From assembly GCF_016461825.1 (NCBI RefSeq), contig NZ_JAEMNU010000031.1, positions 123,125-164,918 of the forward strand: a stretch of DNA of 41,794 nt. Reading direction: 5' to 3'. A program made the position numbers and the translations under genes. The notes under the pieces are model-generated. The model saw nothing but the letters and a program-made list of their open reading frames with translations, searched no databases and was not told where the DNA came from. Below, piece by piece: positions 8,169 through 16,173 of this stretch. Every line of letters starts with the position of its first letter. Position 1 is the stretch's first letter. This DNA comes from Rugamonas violacea. GTDB lineage: Bacteria > Pseudomonadota > Gammaproteobacteria > Burkholderiales > Burkholderiaceae_D.

Positions 8169-9298
8169 ACACGCAGCACCGGTTGCACCAGGCGCACAGC
8201 GGCCCGGTGGTGTGGAGCGGCATCATCGGCGCCACCTGCGTCCTGCTGTTCCTGCTGCAGCAAATGCTCTGGCTGGCCGTGCCCTTCCTGTTCGCCATCA
8301 TCCTCTACTACATCCTGCTGCCGCCGATGCAGCGCCTGATCCGCCTCGGCCTGGGCCACAACGCCGCCGCCCTGCTGGTCGGCGGCCTGTTCCTGCTGGT
8401 GCTGACCCTGGCCGGCATCGCCGCCGCGTTCTGGTCGTCGGCGCCGGCCGAGTCCTGGCAGGACCTGCTCGGCCACTACCTCGACGGCGGCCTGGCCTTC
8501 GTGCGCGGCACCCTGGTCGCGCTGGAGGACAAGTTCCCCATCCTGCGCCAGGCCCGCCTGAGCAAGGTCATCAACAGCCGCTTCGCCAGCTTCACCGGCA
8601 GCTTCATGCAGAAGCACCTGACCGACATCCTGGTCTCGGTGGCGGCCTGGCTGCCCTCGCTGCTGCTGGCGCCCTTCCTCACCTTCTTCTTCCTGCGCGA
8701 CGGCCTGCGCTTCAAGAAGTTCCTCGCCCGCGCCGTGCCCAACGCCTTCTTCGAGAAGACCCTGTACCTGCTGCACGAGGTCGACCAGACCGCGCGCCGC
8801 TACTTCCAGGGCCTGATCAAGCTGACCATCCTCGACACGGCGGTGCTGGCGTTGGGCCTGTGGGCGATCGGCGTGTCGGCGCCGCTGACCTTGGGCTTGA
8901 TCGCCGCGCTGCTGGCCTGGGTGCCGTATGTTGGCTCGATCGTCGGCTGCGTGCTGGTGGTGACGGTGGCCTCGACCGACGCGCCGGGCAATCCGCTGGT
9001 GGCCTACAGCGCCATCGGCGTGTTCATCCTGGTGCGCCTGCTCGACGACTTCGTGCTCATGCCGCTGACCCTCGGGCGCAGCCTGCACATCCATCCGCTG
9101 ATCACGGTGCTGATGATTTTCGTCGGCGGCTCGGTGGCCGGCGTGGCCGGCCTGATGCTGGTGCTGCCGCTGCTCGGCGTGGTAATGGTGGTCGGCGAAA
9201 CCATCGGCAAGTTGGTCACCAACCCGCGCCTGCGCGCGCGCCACCGCAACGCCATCGCCCTGCGCGTGCGGCAGGCCAGCGCCGACCTGGTGATGTAA
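8165..9298 (+). CDS. AI-2E family transporter (PerM/UPF0118)
   Basis: This 377-residue inner-membrane protein has about eight hydrophobic segments in the order typical of the family. The first pair is near residues 17-50, a third is near 60-85, and the C-terminal set follows a cytoplasmic loop. Characteristic pieces are LAPFLTFFFLRDG and the late TLGLIAALLAWVPYVGSIVG. Family members export small molecules (AI-2 in E. coli TqsA, sodium/proton exchange in others); the substrate here cannot be told. It overlaps the cNMP-binding gene by 4 bases. A hairpin with few Ts (9312-9337) follows the stop. Confidence 0.9.
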   Translation: MNTQHRLHQAHSGPVVWSGIIGATCVLLFLLQQMLWLAVPFLFAIILYYILLPPMQRLIRLGLGHNAAALLVGGLFLLVLTLAGIAAAFWSSAPAESWQDLLGHYLDGGLAFVRGTLVALEDKFPILRQARLSKVINSRFASFTGSFMQKHLTDILVSVAAWLPSLLLAPFLTFFFLRDGLRFKKFLARAVPNAFFEKTLYLLHEVDQTARRYFQGLIKLTILDTAVLALGLWAIGVSAPLTLGLIAALLAWVPYVGSIVGCVLVVTVASTDAPGNPLVAYSAIGVFILVRLLDDFVLMPLTLGRSLHIHPLITVLMIFVGGSVAGVAGLMLVLPLLGVVMVVGETIGKLVTNPRLRARHRNAIALRVRQASADLVM

Positions 9299-9311
9299 GT
9301 CGCCAATGCAA

Positions 9312-9337
9312 AAGGGGCAGACCGCAGTCCGCCCCTT
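9312..9337. terminator. Terminator-like hairpin between convergent genes
   Basis: An 11-bp stem with one mismatch (9312-9322 with 9327-9337, loop CGCA) sits just after the AI-2E-type gene. On the minus strand it is followed by TTTT, so it also suits the end of the ahpF transcript. On the plus strand no T-run follows. Confidence 0.55.
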
Positions 9338-9364
9338 CGAAACACCAAATACCTCTGTACCTCT

Positions 9365-9460
9365 GGGGTCAGTGCCGACATTCGGACACAGACTCAAGCG
9401 TAGTGGGCTGTGCTTCCCCCTCTAGTGTTCAGTTCGTGTCCGAATGTCGGCACTGACCCC
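9365..9460. repeat. REPIN-like inverted repeat, copy 2
   Basis: The same 25-bp arms as copy 1 occur at 9365-9389 and 9436-9460, and again they are perfect inverted copies. The 46-base centre is clearly diverged from copy 1, although the first bases inside the left arm (AGACTCAA) match the inner right side of copy 1. It lies between convergent genes. A partial GACCCCGCTTG repeat follows at 9461-9482. Confidence 0.85.
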
Positions 9461-9482
9461 GCTTGCTGCTGACCCCGCTTGA

Positions 9483-11072
9483 TCAGGCGGCGATGGCCAC
9501 CGGCGCCGCCGTCTCGTCGGCCACGTCGTCCGAGCGGATCAGGTGGTCGAAGGCGGCCAGCGCCGCCTTGGCGCCCTCGCCGACGGCGATGACGATCTGC
9601 TTGAACGGCACGGTCGTCACGTCGCCGGCGGCGAACACGCCGGGCACCGAGGTCTGGCCGCGCGCGTCGACTTCGATCTCGCCGTGGCGCGACAAGCCGA
9701 CCACGCCCTTCAGCCACTCGGTGTTCGGCACCAGGCCGATCTGCACGAACACGCCCTCCAGCTCGACCCTGTGGCTGACGCCGCTGTTGCGGTCGGTGTA
9801 GCTCAGGGCGTCGACGATCTTGCCGTCGCCGTGGATCTCGCTGGTCTGCGCCGACGTGATGACGGTGACGTTGGCCAGGCTGCGCAGCTTGCGCTGCAAC
9901 ACCGCGTCGGCGCGCAGCTCGGCGCCGAACTCGATCAGGGTGACGTGCTTGACCAGGCCGGCCAGGTCGATCGCCGCCTCGACGCCGGAGTTGCCGCCGC
10001 CGATCACCGCCACGCGCTTGCCCTTGAACAAAGGGCCGTCGCAGTGCGGGCAGTAGGCCACGCCGTGGTTGCGGTATTCCTTCTCGCCCGGCACGTTGAT
10101 CTCGCGCCAGCGCGCGCCGGTCGCCAGGATCACCGATTTGCTCTTGAGCACGGCACCGCTGGCGGTGGTGACCTCGATCAGCTTGCCCGGCGCCAGTTGC
10201 ACGGCGCGCTGGGTGTTCATGATGTCGACCTCGTACTGCTTGACGTGCTGCTCCAGCGCGACGGCGAATTTCGGCCCGTCGGTCTCGGTGACGGAGACGA
10301 AGTTCTCGATCGCCAGGGTGTCGAGCACCTGGCCGCCGAAACGCTCGGCCAGCACGCCCGTCTTGATGCCCTTGCGCGAGGCGTAGATCGCCGCCGCCGC
10401 GCCGGCCGGACCGCCGCCGACGATCAGCACGTCGAACACGTCCTTCTTGCTCAGCTCGGCGGCCTGGCGGGCGCCGGCGTTGGTGTCGAGCTTGGCGAGG
10501 ATCTCCTCGACGCTGGTGCGGCCCTGGCCGAAATGCTCGCCGTTGAGGAACATCATCGGCACGGCCATGATCTGGCGCGCTTCCACTTCCTGCGGGAAGA
10601 CGCCGCCGTCGATGGTGGTGACCTTGATGCGCGGGTTGATCACCGCCATCGCGTTGAGCGCCTGCACCACTTCCGGGCAGTTGTGGCAGGACAGCGAGAT
10701 GAAGGTTTCGAAGGCGTAATCGCCGTCGAGGTTGCGGATCTGCTCGATCACCGCCTCGTCGAAGCGGATGGTGTGGCCGCCCACTTGCAGCAGGGCCAGC
10801 ACGAGGGAGGTGAATTCGTGGCCCATCGGCACGCCGGCGAAACGCACGCCGATGTCGCTGCCGGGGCGGTTGATGCTGAACGAAGGCTTGCGCTCGTTGC
10901 CGTCGCTGCGCTCGACCAGGCTGATCTTGTCGCTCAACAGGACGATTTCCTGGAGCAGTTCCTGCATCTCGCGGGCGGTGGCGCTGTCATCGAGCGATGC
11001 GACGATCTCAATCGGTTGCACCACTTTTTCCAAATAGGATTTCAACTGGGACTTGAGGTCTGCATCTAACAT
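9483..11072 (-). CDS. ahpF: Alkyl hydroperoxide reductase subunit F
   Basis: This 529-residue flavoprotein disulfide reductase passes electrons from NADH through FAD to AhpC. The N-terminal double-thioredoxin domain carries its CHNC redox pair (C129, C132). The FAD motif [15 protein letters not shown] and the NAD motif [16 protein letters not shown] follow. The catalytic pair is in YCPHCDGP at about residues 341-344, and the closing FAD motif is [16 protein letters not shown]. All key residues are intact and the length matches the family. AAGGAAG lies about 9 bases upstream of the ATG. It lies 99 bases downstream of ahpC, and the gap contains a 12-bp hairpin, so it is probably co-transcribed with ahpC at a lower level. 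Confidence 0.96.
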   Translation of the reverse strand: MLDADLKSQLKSYLEKVVQPIEIVASLDDSATAREMQELLQEIVLLSDKISLVERSDGNERKPSFSINRPGSDIGVRFAGVPMGHEFTSLVLALLQVGGHTIRFDEAVIEQIRNLDGDYAFETFISLSCHNCPEVVQALNAMAVINPRIKVTTIDGGVFPQEVEARQIMAVPMMFLNGEHFGQGRTSVEEILAKLDTNAGARQAAELSKKDVFDVLIVGGGPAGAAAAIYASRKGIKTGVLAERFGGQVLDTLAIENFVSVTETDGPKFAVALEQHVKQYEVDIMNTQRAVQLAPGKLIEVTTASGAVLKSKSVILATGARWREINVPGEKEYRNHGVAYCPHCDGPLFKGKRVAVIGGGNSGVEAAIDLAGLVKHVTLIEFGAELRADAVLQRKLRSLANVTVITSAQTSEIHGDGKIVDALSYTDRNSGVSHRVELEGVFVQIGLVPNTEWLKGVVGLSRHGEIEVDARGQTSVPGVFAAGDVTTVPFKQIVIAVGEGAKAALAAFDHLIRSDDVADETAAPVAIAA

Positions 11073-11103
11073 GATTTTTTCTTCCTTGCGAATTTTTGGG
11101 CGA

Positions 11104-11131
11104 ATGCCGGACCGGACACCCGGTCCGGCAT
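11104..11131 (-). promoter_or_regulatory. Intercistronic hairpin between ahpC and ahpF
   Basis: A perfect 12-bp stem (ATGCCGGACCGG at 11104-11115, complement at 11120-11131, loop ACAC) lies between the ahpC stop and the ahpF ribosome site. No T-run follows on the minus strand. It more likely causes partial attenuation or protects the ahpC mRNA end than full termination. Confidence 0.65.
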
Positions 11132-11171
11132 CGCGGTACTACTGTGTTGCTGTTGCTGCTGGTTTCAAGAC

Positions 11172-11735
11172 TTAGATCTTGCCGACCAGGTCCAGCGATG
11201 GCTTCAGGGTTGCTGCGCCTTCGGTCCATTTGGCTGGGCACACTTCGCCTGGGTGGGAGGCGACGTACTGGGCCGCCTTGACTTTGCGCAGCAGTTCCGC
11301 AGCGTCGCGGCCGATGCCGTTGTCGTGCACTTCCAGCACCTTGATCTGGCCTTCTGGATTGATGACGAAGGTGCCGCGCAGGGCCAGGCCTTCTTCTTCG
11401 ATCATGACTTCGAAGTTACGCGACAGCAGGCCGGTAGGATCGCCGATCAGTGGGTATTGCACTTTCTTGATCGCGTCCGAAGTGTCGTGCCAAGCTTTGT
11501 GGGCGAAGTGGGTGTCGGTCGAGATGCCGTAGACTTCCACGCCCAGTTTGGAGAATTCGGCGTAGTTGTTGGCCAGGTCTTCCAGTTCGGTCGGGCAAAC
11601 GAAGGTGAAGTCGGCTGGGTAGAACACGAATACCGACCACTTGCCTTTCAGCGAAGCTTCGGTCAGGTCAACGAATTTGCCGTTGTGGAAAGCGGTGGCC
11701 TTGAAAGGTTTGACTTGGGTGTTGATCAGAGACAT
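11172..11735 (-). CDS. ahpC: Alkyl hydroperoxide reductase subunit C (peroxiredoxin)
   Basis: This 187-residue typical 2-Cys peroxiredoxin reduces peroxides and peroxynitrite in the cytoplasm and is recycled by AhpF. The peroxidatic cysteine is C47 in [13 protein letters not shown], and the resolving cysteine is near residue 166 in GEVCPAKW. The [12 protein letters not shown] segment and the C-terminal GKI are also typical. The ATG at 11735 is preceded by GAGGAAA, and the longer open frame upstream would translate the promoter. An OxyR-like site and promoter lie at 11775-11840. It is the first gene of the ahpC-ahpF operon. Confidence 0.97.
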   Translation of the reverse strand: MSLINTQVKPFKATAFHNGKFVDLTEASLKGKWSVFVFYPADFTFVCPTELEDLANNYAEFSKLGVEVYGISTDTHFAHKAWHDTSDAIKKVQYPLIGDPTGLLSRNFEVMIEEEGLALRGTFVINPEGQIKVLEVHDNGIGRDAAELLRKVKAAQYVASHPGEVCPAKWTEGAATLKPSLDLVGKI

Positions 11736-11774
11736 TGTGGTTTCCTCGTGGGGTTGTGAATCATTGAGACTGCA

Positions 11775-11803
11775 GTGTAAAGTTTTTTCGCCCATATGGA
11801 AAA
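11775..11803 (-). promoter_or_regulatory. ahpC promoter
   Basis: On the minus strand TTTCCA (11798-11803), a 17-base spacer and TACACT (11775-11780) form a promoter with a poor -35 and a fair -10. That is what an activator-dependent promoter looks like. The OxyR-like site abuts the -35. Confidence 0.6.
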
Positions 11804-11840
11804 TTGATTGTACATATTGTTTCAATACAATTTGACTATC
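11804..11840 (-). promoter_or_regulatory. OxyR-like binding site upstream of ahpC
   Basis: Reading the minus strand, the site is ATAG-N7-GTAT-N7-ATAT-N7-CAAT. It has the exact spacing of the OxyR tetranucleotide pattern (ATAG-N7-CTAT-N7-ATAG-N7-CTAT), with one tetrad perfect and three off by one base. It directly precedes the -35, the position for activation. Peroxide-dependent OxyR control of ahpC is established in other bacteria; binding here is inferred. Confidence 0.72.
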
Positions 11841-12070
11841 GATGGTCGATATGGAAACGTTATTATCCCTGTTCTGCGGCACGAAGGTGCGTGCCGCCCG
11901 AATCGCCGGGATGGCGGCGCGGCCTGGCATTTTGCGGGATGGCGGGAGATGACGGAAAGAGGACGGGGATGGCGCGCCCCGGCGGCGCGGACGGGGCGGC
12001 GGTACGGCCGGGGCGGCGGTACGGCCGGGGCGGTGGCGGCGTGGGACGGCGCGGTAGGGCTAAGGCCGGC
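11841..12070. repeat. Spacer with 17-bp tandem repeat
   Basis: No supported gene lies in this 230-base spacer between the ahpC regulatory region and the lipoprotein gene. It contains a GC-rich tandem repeat: the 17-base unit GGGGCGGCGGTACGGCC at 11993-12009 and again at 12010-12026, trailing into a partial third copy. Confidence 0.6.
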
Positions 12071-12289
12071 TTACTTCTTCGCTTCGCCGTTGCCAGCGTC
12101 GCGCTGCTTCTTGTACTGCTCGTAGCTTTCCGAACTGCGCTTGAGGCAGCCGGCGCGCTCCGGCTCCGAGCCCTTGTAGCAGGCGTCCCTGGAGTTGTCC
12201 TGCAGCGAATCATAGATTTGTGCGCTAGTGCAGGCCGACAGCAACAGCGCGCAGGCGCAACCGAGCAGCAGTGGCAGGAATTTAGTCAT
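12071..12289 (-). CDS. Small lipoprotein of unknown function
   Basis: This 72-residue protein has a clear lipoprotein signal (LLLGCACALLLSAC), giving acylated Cys20. A short mature part of about 53 residues is charged and carries two cysteines (DACYKGSEPERAGCLKR) that could form a disulfide. The lysine-rich C-terminus (QYKKQRDAGNGEAKK) is probably disordered. I do not recognise a named family. The compact lipobox and plausible start support a real gene. It would be anchored in the inner or outer membrane; the residue after Cys20 is Thr, not Asp, which favours outer-membrane sorting. It stands alone. Confidence 0.75.
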   Translation of the reverse strand: MTKFLPLLLGCACALLLSACTSAQIYDSLQDNSRDACYKGSEPERAGCLKRSSESYEQYKKQRDAGNGEAKK

Positions 12290-12427
12290 GTGAAGGTCCG
12301 TGTGTGAGGTTGGGAGCGTGTTGCCGGAACATATTTTGGCAGCCCCCAGCCCCCCGCAGCGGGCGCCCCGCGAGGTCCCGCGCGATGCTACCCGTGGTAT
12401 CGCGGTACGCCACCAAAAATGGCGAGA

Positions 12428-12736
12428 TTATTTACACAGCGGAATTGCGGGCGCGCCCAGGGTGGTGAGGAACCCTGTCAGCTGCTGCTCCAGGGCTTCA
12501 ATCGAATCAAACTCACCGCTTTGCTCGAACACGTCCCGGCCTGAGTCCGGATCGAGAATCTCCGCGCAAAAATCGCCACTTTCCCAGCAGGTGACCCGGC
12601 CGATTCCCGCAGGCGCCTCCAAGTCCAAGCGAGCGGAAGAGTTGGAGGACACCGCCCCAACCGTCAACTCCGCATGCACGCCAAAAGGCAATAGCGCCTT
12701 GGCGTTCTTTGTCCATGAGAAAAAGATATCCAACAT
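12428..12736 (-). CDS. Probable immunity protein for the upstream toxin domain
   Basis: This 102-residue acidic soluble protein begins MLDIFFSWTKNAK and has no signal peptide. I do not recognise a named family. Its small size, acidity and position immediately after a polymorphic-toxin domain are typical of immunity proteins that bind and block the toxin. The start at 12736 is fixed by GGAGG 9 bases upstream (12746-12750 on the minus strand). That ribosome site lies in the few bases after the toxin stop, so translation of the two is probably linked. The role is inferred from context, not from sequence similarity. Confidence 0.62.
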   Translation of the reverse strand: MLDIFFSWTKNAKALLPFGVHAELTVGAVSSNSSARLDLEAPAGIGRVTCWESGDFCAEILDPDSGRDVFEQSGEFDSIEALEQQLTGFLTTLGAPAIPLCK

Positions 12737-12752
12737 GGCGAGCAACCTCCAA

Positions 12753-13097
12753 TTAAATCCACAAGCTAGCGAGATGCTCGATATTGCTCGCCTTCGGCAT
12801 ATGCAATATCGGCAAGCCCTTATGCATCGCGATCCTGCCTTCCAAGGAATTCGGCCCGATGATCTTTGCCCATCCTGCGCCCGTCGATTTCAAGCAAGTC
12901 GACAGGACATCGAATTCGACATACAAGGAACCCGGTCTGGCCTGGCGCATGAACGCCCTCGGGCTGGGCGGCAACGACACATGGGTAGTGCCGGAATAGC
13001 TTTCCTGCACTCTTCTGGACACCAGCATTGCCGTCAGTTCCACCCGCGACATCCAGCGGCCGACACGGATTAACTCAATTGTAGTACTGATGGCCAT
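12753..13097 (-). CDS. Orphan polymorphic-toxin C-terminal domain (TreTu-like)
   Basis: This 114-residue frame contains GRWMSRVELTAM, QESYSGTTHVSLPPS, GSLYVEFDVLSTCLKSTGAG and GWAKIIGPNSLEGRIA. From memory this pattern matches C-terminal toxin domains of Rhs-type effectors annotated as TreTu, which ADP-ribosylate EF-Tu; I could not check this. The domain is complete at its C-terminus. An in-frame TAG lies about 43 bases upstream of the ATG, so no Rhs core, PAAR or delivery segment is attached. It is either a displaced orphan toxin cartridge left by recombination or a small free-standing toxin gene. The start at 13097 lacks a good ribosome site, which favours the relic view. Confidence 0.55.
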   Translation of the reverse strand: MAISTTIELIRVGRWMSRVELTAMLVSRRVQESYSGTTHVSLPPSPRAFMRQARPGSLYVEFDVLSTCLKSTGAGWAKIIGPNSLEGRIAMHKGLPILHMPKASNIEHLASLWI

Positions 13098-13177
13098 ATC
13101 CGCTAGTGTGTGATCGTGATGAACGACCTGGCCACTCTAGCGGCGTTTCAACCCGGCGATACTGCGCCAGCGCAGGA

Positions 13178-16018
13178 TCAATCGGCCGCCGGCTGGGCCT
13201 TGAGCAGGGCGTCGAACTGTTCGGCCGGCATCGGCCGGGCGAACAGGTAGCCCTGGCCGTAGTCGCAGCCGGCGCCGGCCAGCAGCGCGCGCTGCTGCTC
13301 GGTCTCCCCCCCCTCGGCGATGACGCGCAGGCCCAGCTTGTGGGCCATGACGATGATCGCGTCCGACAAGGCCATGTCGCTCGACTCGGGCGCCAGGTTG
13401 CGCGTGAAGGAGCGGTCGATCTTCAAATAGTCGATGTCGAACTTCTTCAAATACGACAGCGAGGAGTAGCCGGTGCCGAAATCGTCCAGCGCCACCTGGA
13501 TGCCGGCGTCGCGCAGTTGCAGCAGCTTGTCGGTGACGGCGCTGTTGGCGTCGAGCAGCAGGCCCTCGGTGATCTCGACCACCAGCGACTGGCCGGCCAG
13601 GCCGTGCGCCCGCAGCTGGCTTTGCCAGCCCTGATAGCCGCCGTCCTCGCGCTGGAACTCCAGCGGCGACTGGTTGATGCTGACCTGGAACTCGGGATGG
13701 TGCTCGCGGCGCCAGCGCTTGGCCCATTGCAGCGACTGCTGGAAGACCCACTCGCCGATGTCGATGATCAGGCCGCTGGCCTCGGCCAGGGGGATGAATT
13801 CGAGCGGGCTGACCAGGCCGCGCTGCGGGTGGTTCCAGCGGATCAGCGCCTCGGCCTTGTGGATGCGGCCGCTGCGCAGGTGGACGATGGGCTGGTAGTA
13901 CAGCTCCAGCTGGCCGCCCTTGAGCGCGCCGCGCAGGTCGTTGGTCAGGCGCATGCGGTTCTGCGCCGCCACCTGCAGCGCCGGCGTGAAGTAGCTGAAG
14001 CGGTTGCGCCCGGCGCCCTTGGCGGCGTACATCGCCTGGTCGGCGTGCTTGAGCAGGTCCTCGATGTCGACGCCGTCGTCGGGGAACAGGGTGATGCCGA
14101 TGCTGGCCGAGACGAAGGCCTGCTCCTGGCCCAGCGCGAACGGGGCCAGCAGGCTGTCGATGATGTGCTGGGCGATCTGCTCGACCCGCTCCAGCCCGGC
14201 CAGCTCGGGCAGGATCACGGTGAACTCGTCGCCGCCCAAGCGCGCCACCGTGTCCGAGGCGCGCACGCAGGCGCCGATGCGGCGCGCCGCGTCGATCAGC
14301 AGAATGTCGCCCTGGTGGTGGCCCAGCGTGTCGTTGACCTCCTTGAAATGGTCGAGGTCGATGAACAGGATCGCCACCCGCGTGCCGTCGCGCCGGCTGT
14401 TGACGATGTCGTGCGCCAGGCGGTCGTGGAACATGCGCCGGTTGGGCAACTCGGTGAGGGCGTCGAAGTTGGCCTGCTGCCAGATCAGCGCCTCCGCCGC
14501 GCGCTTCTCGGTGACGTCCTCGATCATGCACAGGTGCTGCTGCCGGCCGCCGCCGGCCACGCCGATGGCGGCGACCGAGGCGTCGACCCAGACCACCGCG
14601 CCGTCCGGCCGCAGCAGCCGCTTGGACAGCTTGTAGCCGCCGACCCGGCCGGCGTTCAGGCCGGCCATCTGCTCGCGCTCGGCGGCGGCGTCGTCCGGGT
14701 GGCTGATGGCCTGCCAGCTGCTGGCCTTGAGCTCGTCCTGGGCGCGGCCGGCGATGGCCAGGTAGCGCGGGTTGACGTCGCGGAACTCGCCGCTCGCCGC
14801 GTCGATCAGGGCGATGCCCATCGGCGCCGCCTCGAACATGGTGCGGAAGCGCAACTCGCCCTTGCGGATGGTCTCCTCGGCGCGGCGGCGCTCGCGCGCC
14901 AGCAGGCTGAAGTGGAACGCCGCCGCCAACGCCAGCAGCGCGCCGACGCCGCCGAGCACGCGGTACAACCACTTCAGGCGGGCGCCGCCGTCGTCGCCCT
15001 GGTAGAGGAAGCCGTCGAAGTTGGCGCCCTTGGGCAACAGGCCCAGGTCGGCGTAGACGTCGGCGATGTGGCGCCAGCGCGCCGGGTTCATATAGCCGAT
15101 CTCGACCAGCACGGGCTGCACCAGCGGCACCATCTGGCGCGCCTCGTAGAGCAAGTGCTGGCGGTCGTTGCGGCGCGAGTACTTGTTGAGGATCAGCTCG
15201 GCCAGCTCCTCCTGGTGGCCCATCGCGTACTGCCAGCCGCGCATGCTGGCGGCGCGGAAGGCCTGCACCCGCCGCGGGTGGTCGGCCAGTTCGCGCTCGC
15301 TGGTGAACAGGTTGTCGCCGTAGAAATCGATGCCGGCCGCGCGCGGCGTGTAGAGGTCGTAGGCGAAGCCGAGCCGGTCCATCAGATCGGGCTCGTTGGT
15401 GATGTAGATCGACTGGGCGTCGACCTTGCCGTTGACCAGGTCCTCGGGGTTGTAGCTGTGCTCGACGCGCTGCAGCCGGTAGCTGGGCACGCCCTCCTTC
15501 TTCAGGTAGGCCAGCAGCTCGTCGGCGTGGGTCAGCTCGTCGGTCAGCGAGCCGATCATCACGCGCTTGCCGGCGATGCGCTGGATGTCCGGCTCGCCGC
15601 CGCTCTGGCGCATCGCCAGCGCGTAGGGCGAGTGCTGGAACACCACGCCCAGCACCACCAGCGGCTTGCCGGCCAGGCGTGCCAGCAGCAGGCTGCTGCT
15701 GCCGACGCCGTAGGCGGCGTGGCCGGCCAGCACGGCGCGCTCGGGTTCGTTGCCGTCGCTGCCCTCGAGCAAGCGCACGTCGAGCCCCGCTTCGCGGAAA
15801 TAGCCCTGTTCGAGCGCGGCGTAGTAGCCGGCGAACTGGAACTGGTGGCGATGCTTGAGTTGCAGCGTGACCTGTTCGAGCGGCGCGGCGCCGGCGCCGG
15901 CGGCCGGCAACAGCAGCGCCAGCAGCCGGGCGCAGCGGCCAAGCCGGCGCAACGCGATCAGAACCACGGTAGAACGGGAGGCGGCGGGGAACTGGCGGTC
16001 GGGCACTGAGCTATCCAA
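13178..16018 (-). CDS. THI5-like sensor with PAS, GGDEF and EAL domains
   Basis: This 946-residue membrane receptor is predicted to make and/or break cyclic-di-GMP in response to a periplasmic ligand. A signal/anchor (residues 25-45) leads to a periplasmic NMT1/THI5-type binding domain (about 48-300; QFQFAGYYAALEQGYFREAG is the family's opening motif). A membrane helix follows (about 350-370), then a PAS domain. The GGDEF domain has an intact RLGGDEF and the inhibitory RxxD site (RASD) five residues before it. The EAL domain has an intact AEALIRW and DDFGTGYSSLSYL. Both enzymatic motifs look complete, so it may be bifunctional. THI5-like domains usually bind pyrimidine-type thiamine precursors; the ligand here is unknown. 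Confidence 0.88.
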   Translation of the reverse strand: MDSSVPDRQFPAASRSTVVLIALRRLGRCARLLALLLPAAGAGAAPLEQVTLQLKHRHQFQFAGYYAALEQGYFREAGLDVRLLEGSDGNEPERAVLAGHAAYGVGSSSLLLARLAGKPLVVLGVVFQHSPYALAMRQSGGEPDIQRIAGKRVMIGSLTDELTHADELLAYLKKEGVPSYRLQRVEHSYNPEDLVNGKVDAQSIYITNEPDLMDRLGFAYDLYTPRAAGIDFYGDNLFTSERELADHPRRVQAFRAASMRGWQYAMGHQEELAELILNKYSRRNDRQHLLYEARQMVPLVQPVLVEIGYMNPARWRHIADVYADLGLLPKGANFDGFLYQGDDGGARLKWLYRVLGGVGALLALAAAFHFSLLARERRRAEETIRKGELRFRTMFEAAPMGIALIDAASGEFRDVNPRYLAIAGRAQDELKASSWQAISHPDDAAAEREQMAGLNAGRVGGYKLSKRLLRPDGAVVWVDASVAAIGVAGGGRQQHLCMIEDVTEKRAAEALIWQQANFDALTELPNRRMFHDRLAHDIVNSRRDGTRVAILFIDLDHFKEVNDTLGHHQGDILLIDAARRIGACVRASDTVARLGGDEFTVILPELAGLERVEQIAQHIIDSLLAPFALGQEQAFVSASIGITLFPDDGVDIEDLLKHADQAMYAAKGAGRNRFSYFTPALQVAAQNRMRLTNDLRGALKGGQLELYYQPIVHLRSGRIHKAEALIRWNHPQRGLVSPLEFIPLAEASGLIIDIGEWVFQQSLQWAKRWRREHHPEFQVSINQSPLEFQREDGGYQGWQSQLRAHGLAGQSLVVEITEGLLLDANSAVTDKLLQLRDAGIQVALDDFGTGYSSLSYLKKFDIDYLKIDRSFTRNLAPESSDMALSDAIIVMAHKLGLRVIAEGGETEQQRALLAGAGCDYGQGYLFARPMPAEQFDALLKAQPAAD

Positions 16019-16173
16019 AACGGTGTTGACGGGGCGTCAGCGCCAATTGTAGCCGTTCCCCCCGCCTTGCCGGGGAACTTGTGGACGCGGCGGCAAGAGT
16101 CGCGCCGTCCGCGCGGACGTGAAAAAGGGCGGCCGGGCCCGCGCCCGCCGCCCCGCTCGGCCGTCCGCCGCGC

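Noticed and set aside
12300..13073. Plus-strand frame across the toxin/immunity region
   Set aside because: It shows no family pattern; the minus-strand pair has recognisable toxin-domain motifs and a GGAGG-led immunity gene.
13106..16009. 967-codon plus-strand frame
   Set aside because: It is antisense to the THI5/GGDEF/EAL gene, whose motifs are intact; the composition is that of a shadow frame.
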